Of a stretch of 64,000 bases of DNA, positions 1-8,586 are shown piece after piece. A program made the position numbers and the translations under genes. Within the stretch, counting starts at the first letter, position 1. Each line of letters starts with the position of its first letter. This DNA comes from an uncultured Flavobacteriales bacterium. Its GTDB lineage: Bacteria; Bacteroidota; Bacteroidia; Flavobacteriales_D; Crocinitomicaceae. The notes beneath the pieces were generated by a model. The model saw only the letters and a program-made list of their open reading frames with translations, had not been told where the DNA came from and did not search any database. The stretch is from contig CAJXJK010000005.1 in assembly GCA_913054135.1 (NCBI GenBank), positions 142,925-206,924 on the forward strand. The letters run 5' to 3'.

Positions 1-80
1 CCGCACAAAAGTATGATCGTTGGTATAATAACCGCGTTCAAGGTTTCCAAGTTCTTGGTGGTGTTACTTTCGGATTTTAG
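1..80 (+). CDS. 3' end of an outer-membrane beta-barrel protein (partial)
   Basis: The frame starting at base 3 is open to a TAG at 78-80 and encodes 25 residues ending in VLGGVTFGF. Alternating hydrophobic and polar residues and a terminal phenylalanine are the usual C-terminal strand of Bacteroidota outer-membrane barrels, which the BAM complex recognises. The gene is cut off by the window edge, so the family cannot be named. The competing frame with an ATG at 13 overlaps the next gene's start and looks like non-coding sequence. Confidence 0.6.
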   Translation, partial: AQKYDRWYNNRVQGFQVLGGVTFGF

Positions 81-178
81 AGATTCAAACGTTTTAAGAG
101 CGCTACTTTCATTATTTTTTCTAATTTGGTACGATAATTGCCTCATGGCATCTATTACTAATCAATTAAAAATTTATT

Positions 179-535
179 ATGAAAAAATTATTCCTTTTAG
201 CATCATTCGTAGTGATGGGACTTGGAGCTAACGCACAAGTTATCGTTGAAGAAACTAACATCAATGAATTAGATGTTAAGTTTGTTGAGCTTGTTGGTAG
301 AAACAAAGTAGGATTCGGAAAAATCAAAATTATTGTTGACTATGGTCAAGAATTAAAGATTTTCAAGTCTCAAGCTATCCGTTCTGCTGACGGAACTAAA
401 GCTGCATTTAATTCAATGATTGACGGATTGAACTTTATGGAAGCTAACGGATGGGATTTTGTTTCTAACTACGTAATTCCAGCTACAACGGAAGGTGGAA
501 ATAACGAAGTAAGATACATTCTTAGAAAAAGATAG
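179..535 (+). CDS. small secreted protein of unknown function
   Basis: This encodes 118 residues beginning with a clear Sec signal peptide (MKKLFLLASFVVMGLGANA, cleavage before Q20). The mature part, about 98 residues, has alternating beta-strand-like segments and a basic end (YILRKR). I recognise no family. An upstream in-frame ATG is not needed because the signal peptide begins at this ATG. A strong rho-independent terminator follows 9 bases after the stop, so it is probably transcribed alone or with the preceding barrel gene. It is likely periplasmic. Confidence 0.75.
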   Translation: MKKLFLLASFVVMGLGANAQVIVEETNINELDVKFVELVGRNKVGFGKIKIIVDYGQELKIFKSQAIRSADGTKAAFNSMIDGLNFMEANGWDFVSNYVIPATTEGGNNEVRYILRKR

Positions 536-543
536 ATTTTCTT

Positions 544-578
544 AACTCCCCTTTCTTAATTGAGAGGGGAGTTTACTT
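544..578 (+). terminator. rho-independent terminator
   Basis: The arms AACTCCCCT (544-552) and AGGGGAGTT (565-573) form a 9-bp stem followed by a T-rich tail. It ends the transcript of the small secreted protein. Confidence 0.85.
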
Positions 579-593
579 TTAATAATTGATGAC

Positions 594-1154
594 ATGAAAA
601 ATATATTTGCAATTGCATTTATCGGACTTTCATTTGCAGCTTCGGCACAAGATGAATTTCAATTAAAGATGAATGATGATAAAAAAGTTGAATACCAAGG
701 GGTAATCGAAAATGCTGATGCTAAATCAGCTGATTTATATAAGAAGGCAATTTCTTGGTGTGAGAACACTGATAGATCACAAACAGTAGATTTTAAAGAT
801 CCTGAAGTTGGTAAAATCGTAGCAAAATCTTCTTTCAGTACGGTTGGTAAGAAGAATGCATATACGTACAAATCATATCACTACACATTCGTATGTGATG
901 TTGTTTTAGAATTTAAAGATGGCAAAACAAGGTATACCCTTGAGAACTTCAAAAAGAAGTCTTCTCCGGGTGAACCAGGTTCATCTCTGGAGTATTTTAT
1001 TGAAAACTATAAGCCAAAAGTTTCTTCTGAGAAATCAAGAAACAGAGAAGCTAAGATGTTAGATGCTATTGAGCTTGCTATTCAAGATCAAGTTTGGGAT
1101 CTAATTGATGACTTAAAAAAGAACTTAGGGCCAGACGCAAAAGACGACTGGTAA
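594..1154 (+). CDS. secreted DUF4468 (TBP-like fold) protein
   Basis: The protein has 186 residues and a signal peptide cleaved near ASA-Q19. The region from about 30 to 125 has the pattern of DUF4468: an initial YQGVIENADAKSADLYKKA segment, a tryptophan-containing helix, GKIVAKSS in mid-domain, and a beta strand VVLEFKDGKTRYTLENF. Members are secreted Bacteroidota proteins of unknown function with a TATA-binding-protein-like fold. The C-terminal 50 residues are helical and charged. It lies between two terminators, so it is probably monocistronic. Confidence 0.8.
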   Translation: MKNIFAIAFIGLSFAASAQDEFQLKMNDDKKVEYQGVIENADAKSADLYKKAISWCENTDRSQTVDFKDPEVGKIVAKSSFSTVGKKNAYTYKSYHYTFVCDVVLEFKDGKTRYTLENFKKKSSPGEPGSSLEYFIENYKPKVSSEKSRNREAKMLDAIELAIQDQVWDLIDDLKKNLGPDAKDDW

Positions 1155-1171
1155 ACTAAATAAATTGAATT

Positions 1172-1206
1172 AAAAGTCCTTGGTCAAAAACTAAGGACTT
1201 TTTTTT
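1172..1206 (+). terminator. rho-independent terminator
   Basis: AAGTCCTT (1174-1181) pairs with AAGGACTT (1193-1200) and is followed by eight T. It is the terminator of the DUF4468 gene. Confidence 0.88.
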
Positions 1207-1230
1207 GGCGTTAACATAACTAAATTGCAA

Positions 1231-2046
1231 ATGCGATTATTGCTGCTCATACTTCTAATCTTGCCAGCCCTTTCAAAGGGAGCTGAGATTAAGTTCGTGC
1301 AATCGCATTTAATAAAAGGCCAATTTGACAACTTCTCAGTTGATAATTTGGGAAGAATTTATGTCAATAAAGAAGATGTTTTAATTCAGTTCTCTTCAAA
1401 ATTCGATACACTTTTTACGGCTTCACTGAAGTCTATAAGACCTTCGTTTATGCAGAGCTCGAAATCGTTTCGAACGCTCTTGTTTGATTATGATAGAAGC
1501 GTTATTAAATTCTTAGATAACACACTTACCGATATTGATGAAGATGTTGATTTGGTGAATATAGATATTCAACAACCGCATCTTGTATGTGAGTCATTTG
1601 TTGGGAATGGATTTTGGGTGCTTGATGCCGGATCAAATCGATTAGTCAAGCTGAATGAAAAACTAGAAGTGAGCGTTACAGCCGAAAACATTGCTAACCT
1701 TTTTGATAGCAAAACACAGAAATATGATTTGCCTTCGCAAATGTTAGAGACTAATGAATACCTCTTCATTTCTTATCCAGGATATGGAGTCGCTTTGTTT
1801 GATGTCTTTGGCACATACATTAATTCTTATCCGTGTAATCCTAAAAATATTGGGTCTTTTGGTAATCATCTAATAGTGCAAACCGAAGAAGCGAAAATGC
1901 ATATTGTTCAACTTAATGAATTACTAGAAGCTGATTACATCTATCAACTGCCCTCTGGCGTGTCAGATTTCTATTACACTCGTGAAAGACTTTATTTGTT
2001 GACAAATGAAGGTATCTCAATTGGCCAATTCAAGAAATTTGAATAA
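1231..2046 (+). CDS. secreted beta-propeller-like protein, function unknown
   Basis: Starting at ATG 1231 the product has 271 residues and a signal peptide (MRLLLLILLILPALSKG). A TTG two codons upstream is possible but adds nothing. Repeated segments such as NFSVDNLGRIYVN, GFWVLDAGSNRLVKLN and YLFISYPGYGVALFDVFG resemble blades of an NHL/SMP-30-like propeller, but too few are visible for a full ring. The gene sits directly upstream of the PASTA gene, which has its own promoter. I cannot assign a function. Confidence 0.7.
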   Translation: MRLLLLILLILPALSKGAEIKFVQSHLIKGQFDNFSVDNLGRIYVNKEDVLIQFSSKFDTLFTASLKSIRPSFMQSSKSFRTLLFDYDRSVIKFLDNTLTDIDEDVDLVNIDIQQPHLVCESFVGNGFWVLDAGSNRLVKLNEKLEVSVTAENIANLFDSKTQKYDLPSQMLETNEYLFISYPGYGVALFDVFGTYINSYPCNPKNIGSFGNHLIVQTEEAKMHIVQLNELLEADYIYQLPSGVSDFYYTRERLYLLTNEGISIGQFKKFE

Positions 2047-2104
2047 TCAGTAAACCAACACCTTTTTTAATAAATTATCTCCAGTTAATAAACTGTTTTC
2101 GCTC

Positions 2105-2138
2105 TTGCTAAATCATTGCGAATGATTACCTATATTTG
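2105..2138 (+). promoter_or_regulatory. Bacteroidota-type promoter for the PASTA gene
   Basis: A perfect -7 box TATATTTG (TAnnTTTG) lies at 2131-2138, 23 bases before the ATG. The nearest upstream TTG (2105-2107) is spaced by 23 bases rather than 19, so the -33 element is weak. Confidence 0.5.
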
Positions 2139-2161
2139 CTCTCGTTAGCGGAAAAGTATAG

Positions 2162-2956
2162 ATGAAAAAATTTTTCAAATTCTTTATTAGTAAGCAGTTT
2201 TTACTCAACCTGGTAGCTATTGGTGTCGTTTGGATTTTGATAATTCAAATTGATAAGTGGTACTTAAAAAGCACGACCAATTTTGGCGAAAGTATTAGTG
2301 TACCTTCATTTTACAAAGTTCACATGGATGAGCTGGATGAATTTGTCAGTGATAACAACCTGACCTACGAAATCGTAGATTCAGTGTATTTAGATGATTG
2401 GCCAAAAGGAACTGTCTGCTGGCAATATCCAAGACCTACTGACTCTTCAGGAATGGGGATTAAACAAGGTAGGGTGATTGAATTATCAATCGTTCCGCTT
2501 GCACCAAAAATGGTTGCAATGCCACTTGTGACTGATATGTCTAAGCGTATGGGGGAAACAACCCTAGAGGCTTTAGGTATGAAAACTAAGATCTCATACA
2601 AACCTCATCCTTATGCACCAGGATTTATCATGGAGCAACTTTACAAAGGTAATCCAATTGATTCTGGAACATTTATCCCAAAGGGAAGTCGAATTGAGTT
2701 AGTTGTTTCAAAAGGAAAGACTGGTGAAGCATCTGCACTACCAAATGTTGTTGGGCTTACAATAAAAGAAGCTCAGTCACGTTTTTCTACTTTGGCACTT
2801 TCTATTGAAATTCAATGTGAGGAATGCTTAACTGAAGATGACTACGCAAATGCAGTAATCTCTAAACAGAGTCCTGCAGGTGGTGAGAACATGACGGTTG
2901 CGGCAGGAACACCAGTTACAGTTTGGGCTTCAATTTCAGGAGGTGGCACAGAGTAA
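2162..2956 (+). CDS. PASTA-domain membrane-anchored protein
   Basis: The 264-residue protein has a short basic N-terminus, one membrane helix at about 12-32, and an extracytoplasmic part with three PASTA-like units (about 45-110, 112-185 and 188-258). The last is clearest, with ALPNVVGLTIKEAQSRF and SKQSPAGG. PASTA domains bind peptidoglycan fragments in penicillin-binding proteins and Ser/Thr kinases. Here there is no kinase or transpeptidase domain, as is common for Bacteroidota PASTA proteins. It is followed after 9 bases by the T9SS cargo gene and then rluD, so the three probably form one operon. Confidence 0.85.
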   Translation: MKKFFKFFISKQFLLNLVAIGVVWILIIQIDKWYLKSTTNFGESISVPSFYKVHMDELDEFVSDNNLTYEIVDSVYLDDWPKGTVCWQYPRPTDSSGMGIKQGRVIELSIVPLAPKMVAMPLVTDMSKRMGETTLEALGMKTKISYKPHPYAPGFIMEQLYKGNPIDSGTFIPKGSRIELVVSKGKTGEASALPNVVGLTIKEAQSRFSTLALSIEIQCEECLTEDDYANAVISKQSPAGGENMTVAAGTPVTVWASISGGGTE

Positions 2957-2965
2957 ATTACTCAA

Positions 2966-5248
2966 ATGAAAAACGCGATACTCTTAATATTAATTATTGC
3001 CGGCTACTCTTCTTTTTCTCAAGAAGTGACTAGCCCTTTGCTAACGAATCCTTCTCTTTATGCTGGACACGGGGGTGAAATGAGAATGCTAAGAACTTCA
3101 ACAGGAGATACAATTTCGGTTGATTCAACTTTTACTTACACATACGGCTCGCTTGATTTGACAGATGTTTGGGATGATTTTTCAGAAAGTAAGTTCATAA
3201 AGTACCCTGCGAATTTTACAGATGCCGGAGTCACTTCTGTTTTATATCACCAATTGATGAATTCGGCTAATACGGTAGATGAACCTGCTAGTGCCATTTA
3301 TTGTGACACAGATAAGGCTCGTCACGATTCAGTGAAAATAGTTTCTGGGGTTTTGGATACAGTAGTCACCACTTTATTCACGCCTCATTCAATATGGGTT
3401 AATAACTTGAATTGCCTGCCAATTGATGGTGAGTTGATGGATTTGTATGATGAGTGTTACGTTTTGATTGATTCAATCATTGATGGTGTTCCGCAAATTC
3501 AAGACACGGTTTTTTATACTTCTAATCCTAATTATCATCAAGACAGTGCAAGAGTGTTTAATGCATTCAAGAATGATCCTAACAAGATCTGGAAGAATAA
3601 TAACGCTTGTCATAATTATAGATATGCAGTTGATCCTTGGTCATTGGGTGTTGCTACTTTTGATGGAGTTGATTCAACTGGTAGACCTTATGATTTTGGA
3701 AATGAGAACGCATATGGCGGAGCGGATACACTAACTTCAAAAGAGATCAATTTAACCGGTACTTCTAATGTGTTTTTAAGCTTTCTTTATCAAGCTCAAG
3801 GTCACGGGAATATGCCCGAAGAAGAAGATTCTCTAGTAGTTGATTTCTGGTTGGTAGATTCATTACAATGGTATAATATCTGGTATCCACCAGTATTTCC
3901 AGCTGCAAACCAATGGGATACTGCACACATTGCTGTGCCACCTAACTTTTTAGAAGACGGATTTAGGTTCAGAATAAGAAATAGAGCGTCAACATCAGGT
4001 GCTTTAGATCACTGGCACATAGATTATGTTGAAATGGAAGAAAACCCAATTTTACCTTGGGAGCCTTATAAAGATCTTGCAGTCTCAATGCCACTTAACT
4101 CTTTGCTTAAGGATTACACTGCCGCTCCTTGGGATCACTTTAGCAATTTAGCGACTCCTGCAGACGCTATGATTGATACAGCATTCTTAAAAGTTTATAA
4201 TTCTGATAATACGCCTACCAATGTTGGTTCTACTTCAATGTTCTTGAAGGTTGATTATGATGGTGCTAATGAATTAAATTATCAATTACCTAATCCAGGA
4301 ACAATTCCACCTTGGACAAGTAACTGGGAGCTTGGAGTAAATGAGTTTCCTTTCTTCGTTTCGCCTAATTATACATTTAGTGCCCCAGGAAATGATTCAA
4401 TAGCCATATTTGACGTGACAATTAATGCTGATGCTGATGTTGCTGCTTCAAACGCACACAAGGTAAATGATACAACTAGGTTTCAGCAAGAATTCAAAAA
4501 CTTCTACGCTTATGATGATGGGTCTGCTGAGGTTGGGTATGGAATCACAGGTTCTAACTCTCAATTAGCTTATGGGTTTGAAGCATACGAGTCAGATACT
4601 TTAACGGGAATTTTAATGCACTTCGTGCCAACTGTTGTTGATGTGAGTCAATACATTATGTTGTTGACTATTTGGGATGCTGACAGTGAAGGGAATCCTA
4701 GCACTATTTTATATCAAGATGATTATTTCACGCCTTCTTATCCTCAATATGGAGCATCAAAAAATGAGTTTAAGTATTACGAGTTTTCTAATCCTGATTA
4801 TGCTTCTGAAATTGTTGTTCCTGAAAAGTTTTATGTTGGATGGGAACAAATTGAAAGTCAAACATTGAACATTGGGATGGATAGAAATACAAACAGTGGA
4901 CAAGAGATTAAGTTTAATGTTGGTGGATCTTGGATTACATCAAGTCAAGAAGGCTCATTAATGATTCGTCCAGTATTTTCAACTGCCATTAATCATACTT
5001 TAGGTGAAAGAGAAGAGCCAAATCAAATCATCTCTATGTATCCAAATCCAACAAAAGACATCATTTCTTTTAGTGGACTAAGTGGCGAAGATCAAATTTC
5101 AGTTTATGATATGAGTGGCAGATTGGCTATCTCAGAATCTAATTCAACGAACTTGAATGCTGATTTCCTTACAAATGGAGTTTATCTTGTGAACATCACT
5201 GATGCATCAGGAAATACAATTTTCTCTGAAAAGCTAATTAAGCAATAA
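2966..5248 (+). CDS. Type IX secretion cargo protein (type A sorting domain)
   Basis: The 760-residue protein has a signal peptide (MKNAILLILIIAGYSSFSQ) and a C-terminal Por/T9SS type A sorting domain of about 75 residues, with MYPNPTKDIISF, VYDMSGRLA, NGVYLVNI and a final KLIKQ. This domain directs outer-membrane translocation and usually surface attachment. The middle has aromatic, acidic beta-rich segments, including one near 215-360 resembling MAM/jelly-roll modules, but I see no catalytic motif. The stop overlaps the start of rluD by one base (TAATGG), indicating translational coupling. Confidence 0.85.
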   Translation: MKNAILLILIIAGYSSFSQEVTSPLLTNPSLYAGHGGEMRMLRTSTGDTISVDSTFTYTYGSLDLTDVWDDFSESKFIKYPANFTDAGVTSVLYHQLMNSANTVDEPASAIYCDTDKARHDSVKIVSGVLDTVVTTLFTPHSIWVNNLNCLPIDGELMDLYDECYVLIDSIIDGVPQIQDTVFYTSNPNYHQDSARVFNAFKNDPNKIWKNNNACHNYRYAVDPWSLGVATFDGVDSTGRPYDFGNENAYGGADTLTSKEINLTGTSNVFLSFLYQAQGHGNMPEEEDSLVVDFWLVDSLQWYNIWYPPVFPAANQWDTAHIAVPPNFLEDGFRFRIRNRASTSGALDHWHIDYVEMEENPILPWEPYKDLAVSMPLNSLLKDYTAAPWDHFSNLATPADAMIDTAFLKVYNSDNTPTNVGSTSMFLKVDYDGANELNYQLPNPGTIPPWTSNWELGVNEFPFFVSPNYTFSAPGNDSIAIFDVTINADADVAASNAHKVNDTTRFQQEFKNFYAYDDGSAEVGYGITGSNSQLAYGFEAYESDTLTGILMHFVPTVVDVSQYIMLLTIWDADSEGNPSTILYQDDYFTPSYPQYGASKNEFKYYEFSNPDYASEIVVPEKFYVGWEQIESQTLNIGMDRNTNSGQEIKFNVGGSWITSSQEGSLMIRPVFSTAINHTLGEREEPNQIISMYPNPTKDIISFSGLSGEDQISVYDMSGRLAISESNSTNLNADFLTNGVYLVNITDASGNTIFSEKLIKQ

Positions 5249-6270
5249 TGGAAGAAGAATTGGAGTCAGAAGAGCTCTTTGAACATCACCAAATCATAGC
5301 TGATGTAGGTCAGGAACAATTGAGAATCGATAAATTCTTAATGTTAAGACTGCCAACAATTTCAAGATCCAAATTACAGGCTTGTGCAAAAGATGGTAAT
5401 CTTTTAGTAAACGGAAAACCTGTTAAGTCTAACTATAAAGTTAGGGCAAAAGATGAGATATCAGTAATGATGCCTTATCCAGTTAGAGACAAAACTTTGA
5501 TTCCTGAAGATATCCCTATTCAAATTGAGTATGAAGATGACGATCTCGTCATTGTCAACAAACCTGCAAACATGGTTGTTCATCCAGGATATGGAAATTA
5601 TTCAGGAACATTGATGAATGCCATGGTTTTTCACTTTAAAAACTTGCCTAAAAGAGATGATTATGAGACCAGACCGGGCTTAGTTCATAGAATTGATAAG
5701 CACACAACTGGAACCTTGGTTATCGCAAAAACTGAAGATGCCTTAGTACATCTTTCAAAGCAGTTTTATGATCGAACTTCTGAAAGGCGTTATTATGCCT
5801 TAGTTTGGGGTGATTTAGAACAAGACGAAGGAACCATTACCGGCGATATTGGCCGTTCTCAAAAAAACAGAAAGGTTTTTCAGGTATATGGAGAGGATGA
5901 AGAAGGGTATGGTAAGCATGCCGTAACGCATTATAAGGTTCTTGAGCGCTTTAGGTATACCACTTTGGTTGAGTGCAAATTAGAAACAGGAAGAACGCAT
6001 CAAATCAGGGTTCACTTCAAACATATCGGACATCCTTTATTTCATGATTTAGAATATGGAGGTGATAGAATCATAAAAGGAACCACTTTTACAAAATATA
6101 AGCAGTTTATTGATAATTGTTTTAAGTTAATTCCGGGTCAAGCGCTTCACGCTAAAACACTGGGTCTCACACATCCTACAACGGGTGAATGGATGCATTT
6201 TGAGTCCGATTTACCCGAAGGGTTTAAACTTTTGTTAGAAAAGTGGCGTACATATAGCCAAAACACTTGA
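5248..6270 (+). CDS. rluD: RluA/RluD-family 23S rRNA pseudouridine synthase
   Basis: The 340-residue protein has an N-terminal S4 RNA-binding domain (about 24-80, RIDKFLMLRLP...SRSKLQACAKDGNLLVNG) and a pseudouridine synthase domain (about 90-320). The catalytic aspartate is D150 in HRIDKHTTG, the RluA-family HRLDxxTSG motif. GRTHQIRVHF and KPANMVVHPG are also present. RluD modifies helix 69 of 23S rRNA in E. coli. Assignment to RluD rather than RluB/C is from the S4 domain and overall similarity. In Bacteroidota this gene commonly follows a PASTA gene, as here. Confidence 0.92.
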   Translation: MEEELESEELFEHHQIIADVGQEQLRIDKFLMLRLPTISRSKLQACAKDGNLLVNGKPVKSNYKVRAKDEISVMMPYPVRDKTLIPEDIPIQIEYEDDDLVIVNKPANMVVHPGYGNYSGTLMNAMVFHFKNLPKRDDYETRPGLVHRIDKHTTGTLVIAKTEDALVHLSKQFYDRTSERRYYALVWGDLEQDEGTITGDIGRSQKNRKVFQVYGEDEEGYGKHAVTHYKVLERFRYTTLVECKLETGRTHQIRVHFKHIGHPLFHDLEYGGDRIIKGTTFTKYKQFIDNCFKLIPGQALHAKTLGLTHPTTGEWMHFESDLPEGFKLLLEKWRTYSQNT

Positions 6271-6278
6271 TCTGGCTC

Positions 6279-6313
6279 AAACGCATAAAATCAAGAATTA
6301 TAGGCGTTTTTTA
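6279..6313 (+). terminator. rho-independent terminator after rluD
   Basis: AAACGC (6279-6284) pairs with GCGTTT (6304-6309). ATAA/TTAT pairing continues the stem after a two-base bulge, and six T follow. Confidence 0.7.
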
Positions 6314-6375
6314 AAATTATTTAATTATTTTCGCCTTTAATAACAAGCCTGCTCAAATTTTTGAAAAAGTATTCT

Positions 6376-8481
6376 ATGAAGTTATTGAAGTTATTTATTG
6401 CCATTTTAGCCATTAGCGGTTTCACGAACGCGGCCATTTCACAAGGTGGAGGTCCAGCAACAAGAAACTACGCAAAAGAGGCAGATAATTTATGGAAATC
6501 GGGGGCTTACTCTGAAGCTGCAGAAGCATTTAAGAAAGCATCCGAAAAAGTAAATCCGAAAAATTCTAAGGCCAGATTAAAAAAAGCATACTATGCTTAT
6601 ATGTCTGCGACATGTTACAAGTTGTTACATGAGTTTCCTGCTGCTGAGCAGCAGTTTGAGAAGTCTATCTTGCTTAAGTACCAAGAAACTGAGCCAAAAA
6701 CTTATTTCTATTTAGCAGAAATGGAAATGGCACAGTGTAAGCATGATGAAGCTAAGGAGAACTATAAAAAGTATGACAAGATTAATCCTGGCGATCCAAT
6801 CACTAAAGTAAGAATTGAGTCTTGTGAAAAATACAAAGAGTCTACTTCTGGTGAGAACATGACTAAGCACAAAGTAACAAACGTTACCAAATTGAACACA
6901 ACTGGTTTTGATTACTCTACAGTTATGGGACCAAGAGGAAACGAAATGTATTTCTCTTCTTCTCGTCCGGGATCAACTGGTGAAGGAACTGACCCAATTA
7001 CAGGTCAAAACTTCATGGATATCTGGGTGTCTAAAATTGATAGAAATGACAACTGGGGTCAACCAACTCCATTAGGAAAAGAAATCAACACAATTGATTC
7101 TGAAGGAACAATGTGTTTTGATGGTAGAGGAAAAACAATGTGGTTCACAAGATGTCCTGTTGAAGACAAAATGAACATTGGTTGTGAAATCTTTATGGTT
7201 GAGAAAAAAGGTAAGAGCTGGGGAGAAGCTAAGAAATTAGAGCTTAAAGATCACGATACAACTCATGTTGGTCACCCTGCAGTTTCTCAAGACGGTAAAA
7301 CAATGATTTTTGCATCTAACATGGCCGGTGGTTATGGTGGAGTTGATTTATGGATGACTACTTATGATAAAAGAAATGATGAGTGGAGCTTACCTGTAAA
7401 TCTTGGTGACGGAATCAACACAGCAGGAAATGATGTGTTTCCAACTATCACAAAAGAAAACGAATTATTCTACGCTTCTGACGGATTAGTTGGTCTTGGT
7501 GGATTAGATATTTACAAGTGTTCTCAAATAGGAGAAGAAATGAAATGGGAAAAGCCAACTAACATTGGATATCCGTTAAACTCTTGTAGAGATGATTATT
7601 CATTAATCTTCACTGAAAGAGGAAAAGTTGAAAGAGGATATATTTCTTCAAACAGAAACGGTTCTAAAGGTGATCACTCTCAAGATATCTGGGATTTCTA
7701 TTTACCGCCAATCTTGGTTGACGTAGATATCTTAGTAACTGATGTTGAAACTGGAGAAGCTATTCCTGACGCTAAAGTTGTTATCGTTGGTTCAGGTGGA
7801 GAAAACTATGTGATGAACACAGATGCTTCTGGTAGAATTACAATGACTGAGAAGCCTGATGGATCAAGATACATTGAGCCAGGAGGAACATGGACAATCG
7901 AAGTTGAAGGGCAACCTAAACAATACTTCTCTGCTTCTGATAAATTCTCAGTTGCTGATGTTCAAAACAACACTAGAATTATTAGAGAGTTAAAAGTTCT
8001 TCCAATTCATGATGTAATTCGTCTTCCTGAGGTACGTTACGATTTAGGTCGTGCTACGCTTCAAGTAAATGATTCAGTAAATTCTAAAGATTCATTGAAC
8101 TACTTATTTGATCTGATGACTGCCAATCCAACAATTATTGTACAGTTGATGGCACACACAGATTCACGTGGTTCTAATGGAGCGAATCTTGCTCTATCTC
8201 AAAGAAGAGCTGATTCATGTGTATCTTACTTAGTTCACGAAAAGGGATTAGATGAAGCTAGATTAGTACCGAAAGGTATGGGTGAAACTACACCAACTAC
8301 AATCTATGATATTTCAGAGGCTGGTGATACGACCGGAACTCACAAATTAACTGAGTCTTACATTAACGGCTTCAAGAGTAAGAAAGCTGTCTTTGAAGGA
8401 CTTCATCAAAAGAACAGACGTACTGAGGGTAAAATCTTAAGTTACGATTACGTTCCTAAGCAAGAAGGCGGAGACCAATAG
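6376..8481 (+). CDS. TPR-PD40-CRD-OmpA envelope protein (PorE-like architecture)
   Basis: I start the gene at ATG 6376, giving 701 residues with a clean signal peptide (MKLLKLFIAILAISGFTNA). The TTG at 6361 would add five charged residues before it. Domains in order are TPR-like helices (about 25-160), a PD40/WD40-like propeller (about 165-440, with repeats such as NEMYFSSSRPGSTGEG and KTMIFASNMAGGYGG), a carboxypeptidase-regulatory beta-sandwich (about 450-530) and an OmpA C-terminal domain (about 555-690). The OmpA domain carries the HTDSRGS and LSQRRADS peptidoglycan-binding residues. This is the architecture of PorE, a T9SS-associated periplasmic peptidoglycan anchor. Paralogues with the same domains have other roles, so the specific function is inferred. 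Confidence 0.82.
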   Translation: MKLLKLFIAILAISGFTNAAISQGGGPATRNYAKEADNLWKSGAYSEAAEAFKKASEKVNPKNSKARLKKAYYAYMSATCYKLLHEFPAAEQQFEKSILLKYQETEPKTYFYLAEMEMAQCKHDEAKENYKKYDKINPGDPITKVRIESCEKYKESTSGENMTKHKVTNVTKLNTTGFDYSTVMGPRGNEMYFSSSRPGSTGEGTDPITGQNFMDIWVSKIDRNDNWGQPTPLGKEINTIDSEGTMCFDGRGKTMWFTRCPVEDKMNIGCEIFMVEKKGKSWGEAKKLELKDHDTTHVGHPAVSQDGKTMIFASNMAGGYGGVDLWMTTYDKRNDEWSLPVNLGDGINTAGNDVFPTITKENELFYASDGLVGLGGLDIYKCSQIGEEMKWEKPTNIGYPLNSCRDDYSLIFTERGKVERGYISSNRNGSKGDHSQDIWDFYLPPILVDVDILVTDVETGEAIPDAKVVIVGSGGENYVMNTDASGRITMTEKPDGSRYIEPGGTWTIEVEGQPKQYFSASDKFSVADVQNNTRIIRELKVLPIHDVIRLPEVRYDLGRATLQVNDSVNSKDSLNYLFDLMTANPTIIVQLMAHTDSRGSNGANLALSQRRADSCVSYLVHEKGLDEARLVPKGMGETTPTTIYDISEAGDTTGTHKLTESYINGFKSKKAVFEGLHQKNRRTEGKILSYDYVPKQEGGDQ

Positions 8482-8500
8482 CTTAGTTGATAAAAATATT

Positions 8501-8536
8501 AAAACACCTGTTGATTTTTCAATGGGTGTTTTTTTT
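8501..8536 (+). terminator. rho-independent terminator
   Basis: AAAACACCTGTTG (8501-8513) pairs with CAATGGGTGTTTT (8520-8532), with two wobble pairs, over a TTTTT-containing loop. A T run follows. Confidence 0.85.
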
Positions 8537-8542
8537 ATTCAA

Positions 8543-8550
8543 TAACTTTG
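8543..8550 (+). promoter_or_regulatory. -7 box of the purM promoter
   Basis: TAACTTTG matches TAnnTTTG and lies 36 bases before the ATG of purM. No good -33 TTTG is visible because the terminator stem occupies that position. Confidence 0.5.
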
Positions 8551-8586
8551 TATAACGAATATTTTACCCTTTACTGAATAACCACA

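Noticed and set aside
13..231. A 72-codon frame near the window start
   Set aside because: It overlaps both the barrel-protein tail and the signal peptide of the next gene and has no coding character.
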